From the NCBI GenBank assembly GCA_028622995.1, contig JAJQJQ010000119.1:1-64000 (forward strand): a stretch of 64,000 nucleotides of DNA, given 5' to 3'. This document shows, piece by piece, positions 23,673 to 35,343 of this stretch; the stretch's first letter is position 1; every line of letters begins with the position of its first letter. The stretch is from Panagrolaimus kolymaensis. Lineage: Eukaryota; Nematoda; Chromadorea; Rhabditida; Panagrolaimidae. The translations under genes were made by a program, and so were the position numbers. The notes under the pieces are model-generated. The model made no database searches, had not been told where the DNA came from, and saw only the letters and a program-made list of their open reading frames with translations.

Positions 23673-25656
23673 TTACGAACGACGAAGTCGACGAGGTTTA
23701 CAAGTATGTCCACTTGTAGTATAATAAAAATAGCTCTCGCCATTTTCATTTTGTCCAATCCTTCCACATGTTGTATTTTTTCTAAAACTACAATTTGCAC
23801 ATATATAAAAGACATGTCCATATCTGTTTTTTCGTTGGTACATTTTATAAAATTTGCCACTATCCTTTGAGGATTCAATAACAACTTTATAATGTTCTCC
23901 TTCTCTCGTTCTTCGAAGTTCAAATTTAATTCTCTTTGAAAGGGGAATATGAACATTAGGATTGAAAGGCCATCTCGGGAGAGTGCTAAAAATATTTATT
24001 GAAATTATGAAAATTTTTTGAGATATTTAACTAACTTTAGATAATCACTTTCTTCATTAGTATTATCGTAATCTTCATCAGATTCTGTATTTTCATTCGA
24101 TTGATGATTACACATTCTCTTTGATTTTTTTGGATGTAATGATCGGGATTGAGAGGCATTTCGTTTTCTTAAATTGTATCGAGAATCTTTTTGATTATTA
24201 ACAACTATTGGAGCGAGAGCTTGTTGAACTTCGAAGGTTTCCTCTGAAGAACTGTTGGCTTCATCATTATTTTCAACAAGCTGTTGTGGTAAGTTTTCAT
24301 CATTAATAGGCCTATTGTTGACAGGTTGTGGATGTTCTTCAACTGTTTCATCACCTTGTAGGTGGTGATCTTCTTCTACAGAATTATTACCAGAACCATA
24401 ATCAAAATCATTATCATTTTCATTTGGGAAACGAAGAGGCATTTGGCTTTGGTCAGATTTCAAAACTTGAGCTTGAGCTTCAATATCACTGGAATCATTA
24501 TTGTTTTCTAATGGAATTTGGGGACGTTCAATTTTTTCTTGCAATGCAGAAACCTAAAAAACAAACAAAAATTTTGTTAAAAAATATATGTAAATTTATG
24601 TATTACAGTTTCCATGAGAGTTCGGTTGTTTTCTTGCATATCTTCAAATAGTTTCTCCATTGTCGTCATTCGTGCTTGTGATGAATACTTTTCCTCTTTC
24701 AACTTTCTAATTTCTTCTTTCATTTCTTTTACATCTCCAGAATTTTTCAGAGCTTCATAATTTACTTTTAAACTTTCATATGATGTTTCAAGCTCCTTAA
24801 AATTAGCTTCTAAAGCTTGAATTTTTTCTTCATGGCGATGGCTCTAAAATAAGTTATTTATCTTTGTTTTTTAAAATTTAAAAAAAAAGTATTACTTTAT
24901 TTCCAAGTAACCCTTCCATATTTATAAATTGTTCTTCCAATTGTAATTCAAAATCTCGACAACCTTCCATCCTCTTAACAAGATCGGAATTTTTTGTGTT
25001 TAATTCTTCTGCTTTAGTTTCAAAATCTGATACCAAACGACGTAATTCCTCCAACGTGGATCTGAGTTCATGGGTTTCTTTGTTTATTTTGCCATTAATT
25101 TCCGATACATATTTGTCAAGTGATTCTCTGAGATTTTGATCATTTTGGTATAATTGGTTAATATGATTAGCAATATTATCTCCTCCATCTTTTTCATTAT
25201 CGTTAACTTCATAACTGCCCTCAGGATCATGCCATTCCTCATAATCATGGTCTTGCTCGCTTTGGTGATCATCGAAATCCTCATCTTCTTCAGGCTCCTC
25301 GATTATGGGCTCAACGGATTCATCAGCTAAAAAATTGTAAAATTAAATAATGACAAAAACTAAAGAAGAATAAAAAAAATTACTTGTAGGAATGAATTCA
25401 TGATTATCTCTTAGAATTCGATATCCTTCTTCTATAATACGGGCTTTTTGCGGATCATCTTTGTACTTTAATATTTGCTTATAGTAAGCTTCTTCGACTA
25501 AAAAAAATAATCAAAATCATGAAACAAAAAAGTGATAGGTTCCTTACGTTTTAGAAGTGTCAAATTTTCAAATTCTTCAGCAGAGAATTCAAAAAGTTTA
25601 CGAATGTTACCATGCCCGAATTCATTGTTGCAAACATTTACAAATTGTAAAGCCAT
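23673..25656 (-). CDS. Acidic coiled-coil protein with C-terminal FLYWCH-like module
   Basis: Six exons on minus: 25656-25548, 25497-25384, 25326-24896, 24843-24607, 24553-24036, 23985-23673, all GT-AG and in phase; 573 aa. It starts MALQFVNVCNNEFG. Exon 3 opens with a very acidic stretch, then long heptad-rich coils run through exons 3-4 (LRSTLEELRRLV, KEEIRKLKEEK). Exon 5 is polar and acidic with a basic patch (YNLRKRN, PKKSKRM) resembling a nuclear signal. The last exon has YKVVIES, FYICANC, C, then HTCKPRR, a FLYWCH-type Cys2-His-Cys pattern like the TDETRK copies nearby. Probably nuclear and DNA- or protein-binding; function unknown. Confidence 0.75.
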
Positions 25657-26733
25657 TTTAAGTGATTTGATTGAAATATCAAAGAATCAACTCAAAAATA
25701 ATAAGCTAAAAATGTTTATAAATTTTAAAAATTATTTCTATTATAGCGCAAAATGAAATAAATTTCAAAACGTTTTATGAGTTAGGATGTTAAAGCTCAA
25801 TAAACACTAGGAAGATATTTTAATCTATTTTTTTTTTAAATTTAACTCATAACTTTTGGTGATATTTATGTCTTATTTGTTTTAAGTAAGGTCTTACCTA
25901 ACAAAACGTTTTTGCGATAATCTAACTTAAACAAAACTTATCATAGCCCTGTTTTAGAATTAGCAAAAAAGGTTGACTATTCAACAAGAAAAAATAATTA
26001 TTGGATAGTTTATATATTCCCGAAACGATAAACAATAAGCAACAAAAAATTAGAGGGTAAGTCTATAAAAAAAGCAACAACAAAAAATAACTAAAAAAGG
26101 CAAACGAAAAAATAATTCGTTTCAAAAATACCTAAAAGAAAAATCAAGAAACAATCGTGAGAGGGCGTAAAAAGGTGAGAGAAGATTTCTAAGGGCGTCA
26201 TCGATAGAAATGAATAATTATCGATTGCTTCCATATGCACAAATTAAAAAAAAACCTAATTCATTTAATAATTTATTTAGGCCAAAATTTTTGGGAAAAG
26301 AAACTGAATAAATACAATAAATTATAAAATAAAATTGAGTTTACAAGTTTTTCATCGAATGATAGTTATGAATTTGTTTGTCATACATTTAATGTTAAAG
26401 TTTTTATTGTATGAGGAGGTCTCCAATTTAAATGCAAAAACAAATTTATATCACAGAAAAAACCTGCAATATTTGACCTTTTTCACATTTATTTAGGTAT
26501 TATTTTTATTTCAAAAAAGGTATATTAGAAAATATTTGCAACAGAATTCACAAAAATAAAAGCATTTTTATGCATTCTTAAGTCGTTTTTAAAGAAATAG
26601 TATTTATTTACAATTTTTTTGAAAAATGAGAACAAAAAAAGAAGAAATGCAAATTTTATACAAACAACATATTTTTCTAGTTAACGATATTTTTTAACTT
26701 ACAAAAGCTTTATGTCCGATTTAAAAATCACAT
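25657..26733. other. intergenic, nothing recognised
   Basis: AT-rich; no gene or repeat that I can support. Confidence 0.5.
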
Positions 26734-27100
26734 TTAGGCCATATGATGATGATCTCCTCCATGATGCATATCTCCACCGCCATGATGATCCATGTTATGA
26801 TGTCCCTGATCCATATTATGCCCACCACCGTGATGCATCATATCCCGTTTAGCTAACCAATGGCTTCCTCCATGATGATGGTGATCTTCATGACTGTTAT
26901 AATGTCCATGATGGTGATCGTCATGATGATGATGTTCATGACTATGGCCAAATAAGCCAAACAAAAAACGCTTTTCACGATTTTGATGGTTCAAACTAAA
27001 AAAGTTTATTTTTTTGTGATAAAAGAATAAAAGCTTACGGTCCAGCAAAAGTTACAGCAGCTATGCAAGCAAGGAGAAATAGCACAGATAAAGGTTGCAT
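26734..27100 (-). CDS. Histidine-rich secreted peptide precursor 1
   Basis: Exons on minus 27100-27039 and 26995-26734, spliced GGACC|GTAAGC to TTTTAG; 107 aa. Signal peptide MQPLSVLFLLACIAAVTFAG. Then NREKR followed by FLFGLFGHSHEHHHH, a His/Asp-rich stretch, GGSHWLAKR and a second His/Gly/Met stretch. The KR sites suggest proprotein-convertase processing as in neuropeptide-like or antimicrobial peptide precursors. The His runs could bind zinc or copper. A paralogue with the same intron lies on plus at 40653-40977. Role inferred from composition only. Confidence 0.78.
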
Positions 27101-27988
27101 TATTTGAAATATTAAGAAAAAAAAACTTTAAAAAAGTTGTTGATTTTCTCTAAAATCTTAAGTTTTTATACCTTTCTTTTTTTTTATTGACAAAATCAAA
27201 CTAGTTTCAAAACTTTTTTTGATCAACACCAAATTCTTTGTCAACAATTAACTTTTTTCACTTTCCTTGAATTTGGCCATTTTTCTTTTGTTCCATGCAT
27301 GACACTATTTTGTATTTTGATCAATTAATTACGTTTATGTAGTTAAACCGCAAGTGCTTCTCTTCACCGAATAGAAACTTGCATCAATAAAAAAATGGAG
27401 TTTCATAATTAAAGAAAAATTATGTCCACGCGAGAAAAAAAGAAAACTTTAAAATTGTTTTTTTGTTTCCTTTTTTTGATTTCACCTTTCTCACTTTCCA
27501 TTTTGTTACTCCGCAATCTATAAACAAAGTAAAAGTTCAAACGATGTATACATTTGATCTATTTATCAAAGAGCTACTGGTTCTTCTTTTCAAAAAAAGC
27601 TTTTGTTTTTATTAGAAAAAAAAGTTTATTAAAAGTTGTTTTTTTCTTTCATATTACTAAAAATTAAATTTCCTCCATCATTTACATATATATTATTTTC
27701 TTGGATAAATATTTTAGTACATATGCAAAGGCTTTCTTAGTAAATCCATTCACTGTATTTATAAACAATAATAAAATGAAGAAGGGAAAAAAAGCAATTA
27801 AAAAATGACGTTTTAATGAATGTTTATATAGGATAATCAAACATTTGGTACCCAACTTTCAATGCAATAAAGTATTTATAAAATTTGTAGCAAAAATTGG
27901 ATACAGGCAACTATAATCGGATTTAATTCGATATGTACTTTTATCCTTTTTTTAATGTTTCATTTTGTTGTATTTTTATTTTGCTTTC
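27101..27988. other. intergenic, promoter of divergent genes
   Basis: Holds the upstream regions of the minus His-rich gene and plus galectin-like gene 4. No gene seen. Confidence 0.45.
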
Positions 27989-29340
27989 ATGTACTCTCAT
28001 TATTATATTTTAGCAATATTTATTTTGTTTTTTTCCACGCATGCGCTGGTAAGATTTCAATGTTATCATGGCGAAAGTAATGGCACTACAACGGGTTTTC
28101 CTCAAATTGATTGCCCTACTGGAATATGCATAGCATTTCGTACAGCTTGTCTTAGTTATGAGGCTACAACTTGTTATGTAAGTTCTGAATAAATTTTATT
28201 TTTTGAGTTAAAAATATTAATAAATCTTTCATAAATTTTTAGGATGATTCAGATCCATTGAGTATAGTGAAATCATTTAAACCTATTCAAAATGTCAGTT
28301 TGCTTTCGTTTGCCACATGTAACACATCTTTATGTAACGAAAATGCGTCTAAAGTTTATTCACGTCAAAATTTAACAAAAATATATAAAAAGCCTGTATC
28401 GTTTGATAATTTATTATGGCCAAGTTTGAGAAAACCAAAAAACCCTAAAATAATGTTCACAAATCAAATTCAAAGTTTAGATAGATTATATTCTTTAAAT
28501 GGTGAAAAATTTGAATTTATTGGTCAAACTTTTAATTACACTAAAGAAGTTTGGATTGAATATAAACTTTATGAAAATTATTATACTGAATTACAAAAGT
28601 ACAAATTTACTTTGGATTTAATAAATTCCAAAATGAAAATATGTTTGAGTGACAGTAAAATGAAAGTTTATGGAAGCCTAAATTTGAATAAAGAAATAAT
28701 TCCTGGACAAATTATGAATGTAACTTTTAGCAGTAAATTTGATAAAAATTATACTTTATGGATAAATAATGAAGAAATAAATTATATTTTTCTTGAAAGT
28801 GGTTTTATTAAATCTGTGAAATATGGAGGGCAATGGACTTCAAACAAATCTCCAAACAAATTTCAATTATCGCAGGTTGCTCCAGAACATGAGCCAATAA
28901 TTTCAAATATTTATTGCGATGAAAAATTTATAAATTTTTTTAAACCAAATTTCCCACTAAATTACACAACTTTTAAACCTTTGAAAAATTTAAATGTCAA
29001 AACATTCAAGCTTATGATTCACAATAATACTTCGATTGCGGATAATGAAATGATCGAATATGAATTACGTAAAAGCTTTTGCCCAAATACAGCGGTTGTA
29101 AGATTTCAAATTCAAAAATCTCGTAGCGTGATTAACATTTTGGGATGGCATTTTTCTGGTTTAGAATGGTATTTACTTGGAAAAATCACGATGGAATCAT
29201 GTTTAGAATTTTATATCGAACTTGATAAAGATGGTTATGCACTTTATTGCCAAAATACGCAATTACATTATGGAGATATTGTTGGAGCAGATGATTTGAA
29301 ATATCTTGTAAAAGGCCCAATTCGTAAATTCAAATGTTAA
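27989..29340 (+). CDS. Secreted three-finger plus galectin-like protein 4 (intact)
   Basis: Exons 27989-28177 and 28243-29340; 428 aa. The start is the ATG of MYSHYYILAIFILFF, a signal peptide. The first module has FQCYHGE, DCPTGIC and TTCY in exon 1 and CNTSLCNENA in exon 2 (Ly6-like CN end). FDNLLWP leads into the galectin-like part: FEFIGQTFN, GQIMNVTFSS, LWINNEEINYI, VKYGGQWT. The last domain has YELRKSFCPN and ends LVKGPIRKFKC. It lacks the Thr linker of copy 1. No lesion; the only other intact copy is 5612-7169. Likely a secreted glycoprotein; ligand unknown. Confidence 0.85.
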
Positions 29341-30838
29341 AATAAATAAAAAATCTACATAAATTTATTTTTTAGCGACTTTGAATCTATGATTTTTTTA
29401 TAAATAAAAAACTCATATAATTTATTGCTTACCACATTTTTATTTCAAACAAACAGCAAATTGGTTTCAAAGTCATTAGATAGAATTTTTTTGCTTTTTA
29501 ATTTTGTTTAAACAAAAAATTCGATAAATTATTATTTCCAACAATGAATGGCAAATAAAATAAATTTTGGAAAATATGTAAAAAGTTTAAAATAAATAAC
29601 TTTTTTATTTGCAAAATGAAGTTTGAAAGAAAAAAACATTTCCCTCTCCTTTTTGCGTTATTCCACTTTATTTCTTTCTTAATTTCTCCATATTTTTTTT
29701 TTGTAATTATAGCCAAATGAAACATAGTTAGTTTAAATTAATTGTGAAGGCCACATGTATGTTCTCAAATGTGGATTTAAAGCATTTTTAATATTTTTTT
29801 GAACTACATACTTGAGTGAACATTCGTGTGGTATTTTTTACTTTACATTAAAAAGGAAAGTTTCTAACTTCAATATCATTTGTTATAATTTAAAATAAAT
29901 TTAAACAAAAGTAGAGAAATTTTTTTTCAAATATTCAAAAAATGAAAGTGAAAAAATCGATGAATAAACTAAAATTTTTTTCTTCTTCTCGAATTTAACC
30001 TCCTAGCTGCAGTTTTGAAAGTGCGTGTCGTGTCGGTCGTTCTAACAGCAAAAGTGAAGGATGAACAACAAATGGAGGAAGTGAACGCATTTCACTTTTT
30101 GGTATTAGTTATTCAAAAATTGCCAATGTTTTTGAAAAAAACTTTATATAAAAATTTCGATAACAAAAAATTAGTTGAAAACTATCAGCTTCAATCTTTG
30201 AACCACCGTATTTTTGTTATTCTTAATTATTTTCTTGTTATTGTCAATTTTTCTATTATCTTGAATATTGTGATTTTTTATACCAAAAACAACAATCAAA
30301 AATTTATTTATCGATATTGGTCTTTGGTTAAAAGAAAACCAACTAAAATATATAGCATTTTTAGTGCACAGTTCGATATTTGTTTGTGTATTGATGTTTT
30401 TCAGTTATTATTGGTGCTCATTTTTGTTCCTCCCTTTTCCTTCTTTTTTGTTATTGAATGTTTTTCTTTATTTCCTTTCGACATTGCAGAAAAAAGAAAA
30501 GAGAAAAAAAACACAGCCGCATTTGTTTTCTTTTTTTTTCTCTTTCTCTCTTTCTGCATCGAACAAACAAAAAAAAAACAACAACATCGTAAACAATTTT
30601 CAAATGGGCAGCAAGATAGATGTTTGGTTGCTGAGGCGTCGTCACATGTGTTGTTGTTTTTATTTTTTTTCCTTCCTTTTTTCTTTTATTTCGTTTATTT
30701 TTTTGATTTTAAAAATAGTCGTGTTTTATTACCTTTGAAATACATATTTCTTACATTTATTTCTACAATAATTCTCAATTTTTTAGATTTATTTTTATTG
30801 TTTTACAATTAAAAGCTGTTTGATTTTATTAAATTAAA
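29341..30838. other. intergenic or 5' leader; long low-complexity open frame rejected
   Basis: Poly(A)-signal-like AATAAATAAA follows the gene at 29341. A frame from 30015 to 30812 stays open but begins at TTG, is dominated by Phe/Leu/Ile/Lys from T- and A-rich sequence, and shows no domain; I treat it as non-coding leader or spacer. Confidence 0.45.
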
Positions 30839-31716
30839 ATGTATTCATCAAAACAAATATTGCGTTTAGCATTTTTGCTTCTTATTTTGGTTATTGCTGT
30901 AGCGGTGAGTTTCAGCAATTTTTTATATTACCAAAACGCAAATCTAGCAACAACAAAAAAATGGTAAATATGCTTATTTATTTTTCTTTCAAAGCTTCAA
31001 AACTGCTTTAATTGATAATTGTCGGTTGGAAGGAAAGTTGCCGATCAAAATTTTGCGGACGAAATTTTGAGCGGATGTAATGAATCTCTGGGATTACAAT
31101 CTTTATAAATTAAAAATGAAATGAAAATTTTAGGTTTCTCATAAAGCAAAGGATGAAAATCATGAACATAATCTTCACCATGACCATCCTCACAAAAATC
31201 ATGATCAAGAAAAAAATGATTATGTTGATGATGCAAAGAAGATTGCAGGTGAAGGCATTCATATGGTATTGAAAGGATTATTAATGCCAGCAATTACATT
31301 TGTAATGAAATGGTTTGTTTATATTGGAATTGCTGGTGCAGTCATTTGGTATTTTGTTACTAAACGTGGAGCCGCCGCTGGCGTACAACAAGGTGGAGGA
31401 ACACATCAACGAGCAACAGGTAAGCAACAGAGATTTAATTGTATACTATCGGATAAACAAAAAACAAAAAGTATCGATGAGTACTCTAGAGACATGAAAG
31501 AATTTTTAAAACCAACCAAACTCATTAACATAAATTTTGATACTTTTTTTGGCTCCAGAATTGTTAGTAATAAAAATAAGAATCAAATATCTTAAATTTT
31601 TTTTTTAAATTTCTCTAATTTTTAAGCAACAAAAAAGCTTGAAAACAAATTTTTGTTCATCCTTTTAATCATAAATTTTATATATGTCAATTTTAGGCCA
31701 TGCACGATCCGATTAA
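30839..31716 (+). CDS. Small membrane protein with histidine-rich ectodomain
   Basis: Exons 30839-30904, 31134-31419, 31697-31716, with donors GCG|GTGAGT and ACAG|GTAAGC and acceptors TTTTAG; 123 aa. Signal peptide or anchor LAFLLLILVIAVAV, then a His-rich stretch (HEHNLHHDHPHKNHDQ), an amphipathic part, a second membrane segment (FVYIGIAGAVIWYFV), and a short basic Gly/Ala-rich tail ending HARSD. The His cluster could bind metal. No family recognised; the last exon is only six codons plus stop, so the 3' end is less certain. Confidence 0.62.
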
Positions 31717-32412
31717 ATTCGATTGTCATGCCACCACCATACAATTATGCCTGCCAACTATGAATTTTATATTATTTTATTGTATTTTTTTGTTTAATGT
31801 TTTTATTATGTAAATGGCTTATATTTATAATAATACTAATAAGTAATTACGCGTTTACTTCTTCTTCAAATTTTATAACTTAATATTTAAAAAAAAGTTT
31901 ATTATAAAATTTCAAAAGATTTTTGTTTGAAACCCATTTCTTATTATTATATTTAAGAAACAATCGAAATGATTTTTTTAATGCAAAAATGTACATAAAA
32001 TATCTCAACTAAAATAGAAGTAATGACATTTCCATCAATACAAGTCCATGTTCAAAGTGGTAGTAAATTAGTGGCACCAAACCAAAAAGTTTGCGCTTGA
32101 GCTTTCAGTGAACATACAAAAGCCTAGCTATGAACCTGGATGGAATCAATTTATTCCAATCAAGTTTCATTGCACGTGACCTCAAATCCACGGGGCCAAA
32201 GCAAAAAAAGAGTTAAAATAAAAAAGGTCACTTCTTTTTTTGTCAAAATAATTAAAGTGGTATATTATGCGATCACTTGAAAAATAAAGACAGTTTTAGT
32301 AAAAATACCTGCGACCCTTCTTACCAATTATTGTTTTTCATTCTTTCATTATTATAATATATTTTTGGCTGTTTAAAAAGAATATATATTTTTTATTAAA
32401 GTAATTAGATGT
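31717..32412. other. intergenic, nothing recognised
   Basis: No supported feature. Confidence 0.45.
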
Positions 32413-33045
32413 ATGGCTGCCATGGAATCAAAAAGTATTGAATCAAATATTTCCAAGAGCCTCAAACGAAAGCGATGTTCTGATGAAACTTTTGATTTTC
32501 CACCTCTTCCATATGTTTGTCAGCGACGATTCGCTGAAATCTGTGATCCACGAACTTTTAAATGTTTTTCATCCATCAATCAAAACGCTCGAAATCTCGT
32601 CAAACGATGCCATATAATTGAAAAGATCGAAATTGTCTGTCGCGGAATCAACTCTCCAACAAATTATAAATTTTCTCTTTCTTGTTTCTGTAAAGAAAAT
32701 GAATACTGCAAAGACATCATCATCAATGAAAACCTTCATCATCTCATTTTTTCACCTTCAAAAAGAGTTATGAAAATTATTATATTTCCATATTATAGAC
32801 AATTTGAGAGGCTCATTCATCGAAGAATTCTCAAGAAGTTACGCATTTTTACTGACGAAACAAGAAAATTTGTATATGATTATAATTTGGATAATAAACA
32901 AAAAATTTATCGCTGTAGAAATTGTCATGTTTGCGGCAAACATACTTTTGCTAAAATGACTAGAAATCATGAAGGAGAAGAATATATTCAAATGAGCCAA
33001 TATAATCAACATGTATGTGAGCCTATTCCATATTTACATGAATAA
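32413..33045 (+). CDS. FLYWCH-like zinc-binding protein (intact reference copy)
   Basis: Single exon, 210 aa, starting MAAMESKSIESN. A basic KRKR motif near residue 19 suggests nuclear import. The body has conserved VCQRRFAEICDP, KRCHIIE, CFCKENEYC and FTDETRKFVYDY. The C-terminal quarter, YRCRNCHVCGKHTFAK ... EGEEYIQM ... QHVCEP, carries Cys, Cys and a final H-x-C spacing like FLYWCH modules found in transposase-derived regulators. Copies A (140-774) and C (23185-23512) are frameshifted, and the coiled-coil gene at 23673-25656 has a related C-terminal module. An out-of-frame ATG lies 4 bases upstream. Function unknown. Confidence 0.75.
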   Translation: MAAMESKSIESNISKSLKRKRCSDETFDFPPLPYVCQRRFAEICDPRTFKCFSSINQNARNLVKRCHIIEKIEIVCRGINSPTNYKFSLSCFCKENEYCKDIIINENLHHLIFSPSKRVMKIIIFPYYRQFERLIHRRILKKLRIFTDETRKFVYDYNLDNKQKIYRCRNCHVCGKHTFAKMTRNHEGEEYIQMSQYNQHVCEPIPYLHE

Positions 33046-33622
33046 TAATGTTCGCTTCTACAAGGATATGGTGGACCCGGTATCTCAAAGTATTTAAATA
33101 AATTTTCTTCGATATCTAAATTTTTTTTATTTACTTGATTTCTACTAAGTTCCTATCATAATTGCTTTCTAACATTTTTTGAAACTTTCACAAAGAAATC
33201 ATTATTCAATCGTTTTTTACATTTTTATGTTGCCGTTATTGTTTGAACTTTTCCTTTGCTATTTATTATTTTATTATAAAAAAATTTTTTTATTTTAATT
33301 TGAATTTTTGTGAATGTTAAAAAAGTGAAAAGGCTTAAATCGGTCAACTTTTTAATTGAAAAAAAAAATATTTTTAGTATGTCGATGAATTTAATATCTT
33401 GGCTAATCAAATCCTTGAGAAGCTAGAAGAAAGAAAGAAATTTTTATAAAAAGTACATAATTTTTTTAAATTATTTTATATTAAGTGTAATCGAATTTAA
33501 TTTAATGACTAGGTGAGAAGCGACCCTTCGGGCCGCCATGAAACTTGTTCCATTGCATGATAAAAAAATTAAATATCTTTCATTTTATAACTTATTTTTC
33601 GATCTCAGTGTATATATCCTCA
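33046..33622. other. intergenic with a small GC-rich hairpin
   Basis: Mostly AT. At about 33520-33537 GCGACCCTTCGGGCCGC can form a short hairpin close to the 3' side of the Helitron remnant; it might be part of a transposon terminus but no CTRR end is clear. Confidence 0.35.
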
Positions 33623-34665
33623 TTATCTAAGTTCAAATCTCCGAGGATCGACTCCCTTTTTTAAGCTAAAATGCATTGATAAATTCAAAGGTGCTGTTCC
33701 ATTTTGTGCTGCTAAAGTTTGTTGTGTTTCATATTGTTCATACATCATTTTAAAAGCTTGAGCATGACAATTTATTCGACTCAAAGTAACCGACAAAATT
33801 TTAGTGATTTCGGGATTAAGCTGTGAAAATGTTTGTAACCGTGTTTCAGCCGCTTCAAGAGGATCCGTGAAATACAATTGACCGTATGATTTATTTTCGT
33901 TTTCAGCGTTTCTTAAAGCAGTATTGATTTGGTTATAAACTTGGCCTTGAACAACGAAAGAATAAGGTCCGGGACGATTTATTCCAAAATTAACGATATT
34001 TGCATTAAATGAAGCAAAAGCATGGGCGCTGTTATAAGGTCGAATCTTTTCTCTGAATTCTTTAATATCGAAAAGCTTTTTAAGTTCTTCAGGATATGGA
34101 AGTTCAGCAGATAAACTTAAGCTACTGCCATGTTGACAACATAAGCTAAAAGATAAACCTTTGTTGCTAACTTTTTCACTTTCAAAATGTTTTGAACCAC
34201 AATGGGTACATTGCAAATTCATAGCCCCGAGAGAATGTTGTTGTGTATTGTCGTCAACTTCTTTGCCTCCTGCTGCTATTTGATTTTTTGGTCTACGTTT
34301 ATTTTGCATGCGATTACGTGCAGCATTATTTTCCACGACTACTTCAGCTTCTGATAAAATGGATCTTCGCTCTTGCATTGTATTTTTTGCTTGCAGATTC
34401 TTTTCGCTTTTTCAGCTTCAGTTAAATTTGCATTTATTATTTGCATACGATTACGGGCGCCTTCGTTTTTGCCGACTACTTCAGCTTCCGATAATGTGGA
34501 TCTTCTATTTTGTATACGCTCACGTGCACTATCGCTTACAGATTGTTTTTCTTGCAATGGCATGTTGGATCTTCTTGAACTTTCACGTTCAGCTTTTCGC
34601 CTTTTTAGTTCTGCGTGATGAGCAGCTTCTTGAGAAGCAGTTCTTTTAATTGCTTTTCTTGGCAT
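33623..34665 (-). pseudogene. Helitron Rep/helicase N-terminal domain, degraded
   Basis: The 5' part (34665-34339, MPRKAIKRTASQ) is basic with repeated LSEAEVV units; near 34380 the match continues one frame over (34378-33623). The second part has C-x2-CGSKHF, SLCCQHG, YPEELKKLF, EFREKIRPYNSAHAFASF, GPYSFVVQGQVYNQI and QLYFTDP, the typical N-terminal domain of Helitron replication initiators. After DPRRFELR a further shift would be needed (DNEDIYTEIE). No HUH core or helicase follows. It is a truncated dead copy; boundaries of the mobile element were not found. Confidence 0.8.
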
Positions 34666-35343
34666 TGGATATTACAATAATGAATATAAAAAACGAAAAA
34701 GAATAATAATATGTATGCGAATTATCGAAGCCCAGTTGCCCAGGGATTGCGGCCAAAAGCAGTTGAAACCACTTAACCTGATCTGATAGCCAAAGTTTCC
34801 AATGGTACAGTTCAAAAAGCAAAATTTATTTGATAGCAGCAAAATCAGGTTTTTGCGTGTGAGCTTTAAGCGAGAGCGTTAAGGTCACCTTTTGCGAGCA
34901 AGCTTGCAAACTTTATCTGAAGCTATTTTACTGACATCCTCTCCTTTTATTGATTTTTTATGAATATGCAAATTACAATAAAAACATTGCCTGCTCTTTT
35001 GGGAAAGAAAATTAGCTTTATTCACATTTATGCTAAGTATTGATGTACATTTTTCTATTTTTACAATAAAAGATTTCAAAATATGATATTTGAGTTCTTT
35101 AGGTAATTTGGATCTTTTAGATTCTTTTGGTATTCGGATCTTTTAGATCCTTTGAATCAGCTCGTATGAGCATTTATTAGCTTTTTTTTATTATGCATGC
35201 AAATTACAAATGAGATCATTGTCTGGGCTTTGAGAATGATCAATTTGCTTTTCCTTAGATTTATGCAAATTTTTTCATTTTCTTTTCGATTTTTCCCATG
35301 ATCGATTTCCGAGCACGAACGAAATAACGAACAATGAAAATTA
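34666..35343. other. intergenic with short GGATCTTTTAGAT repeats
   Basis: Near 35105-35150 the unit GGATCTTTTAGAT recurs at least twice, related in sequence to the GGATCC-rich tract at 49600-49870. No gene seen. Confidence 0.4.

Noticed and set aside
30015..30812. 265-codon open frame
   Set aside because: Begins at TTG, made almost wholly of Phe/Leu/Ile/Lys/Asn from T/A-rich runs, overlapping frames are also open, and no domain or splice pattern supports it.
33510..33660. tRNA-like GTTCAAATCTC plus GC-rich stem
   Set aside because: No cloverleaf with acceptor, D and anticodon stems can be formed; the sequence is the 3' end of the Helitron remnant.
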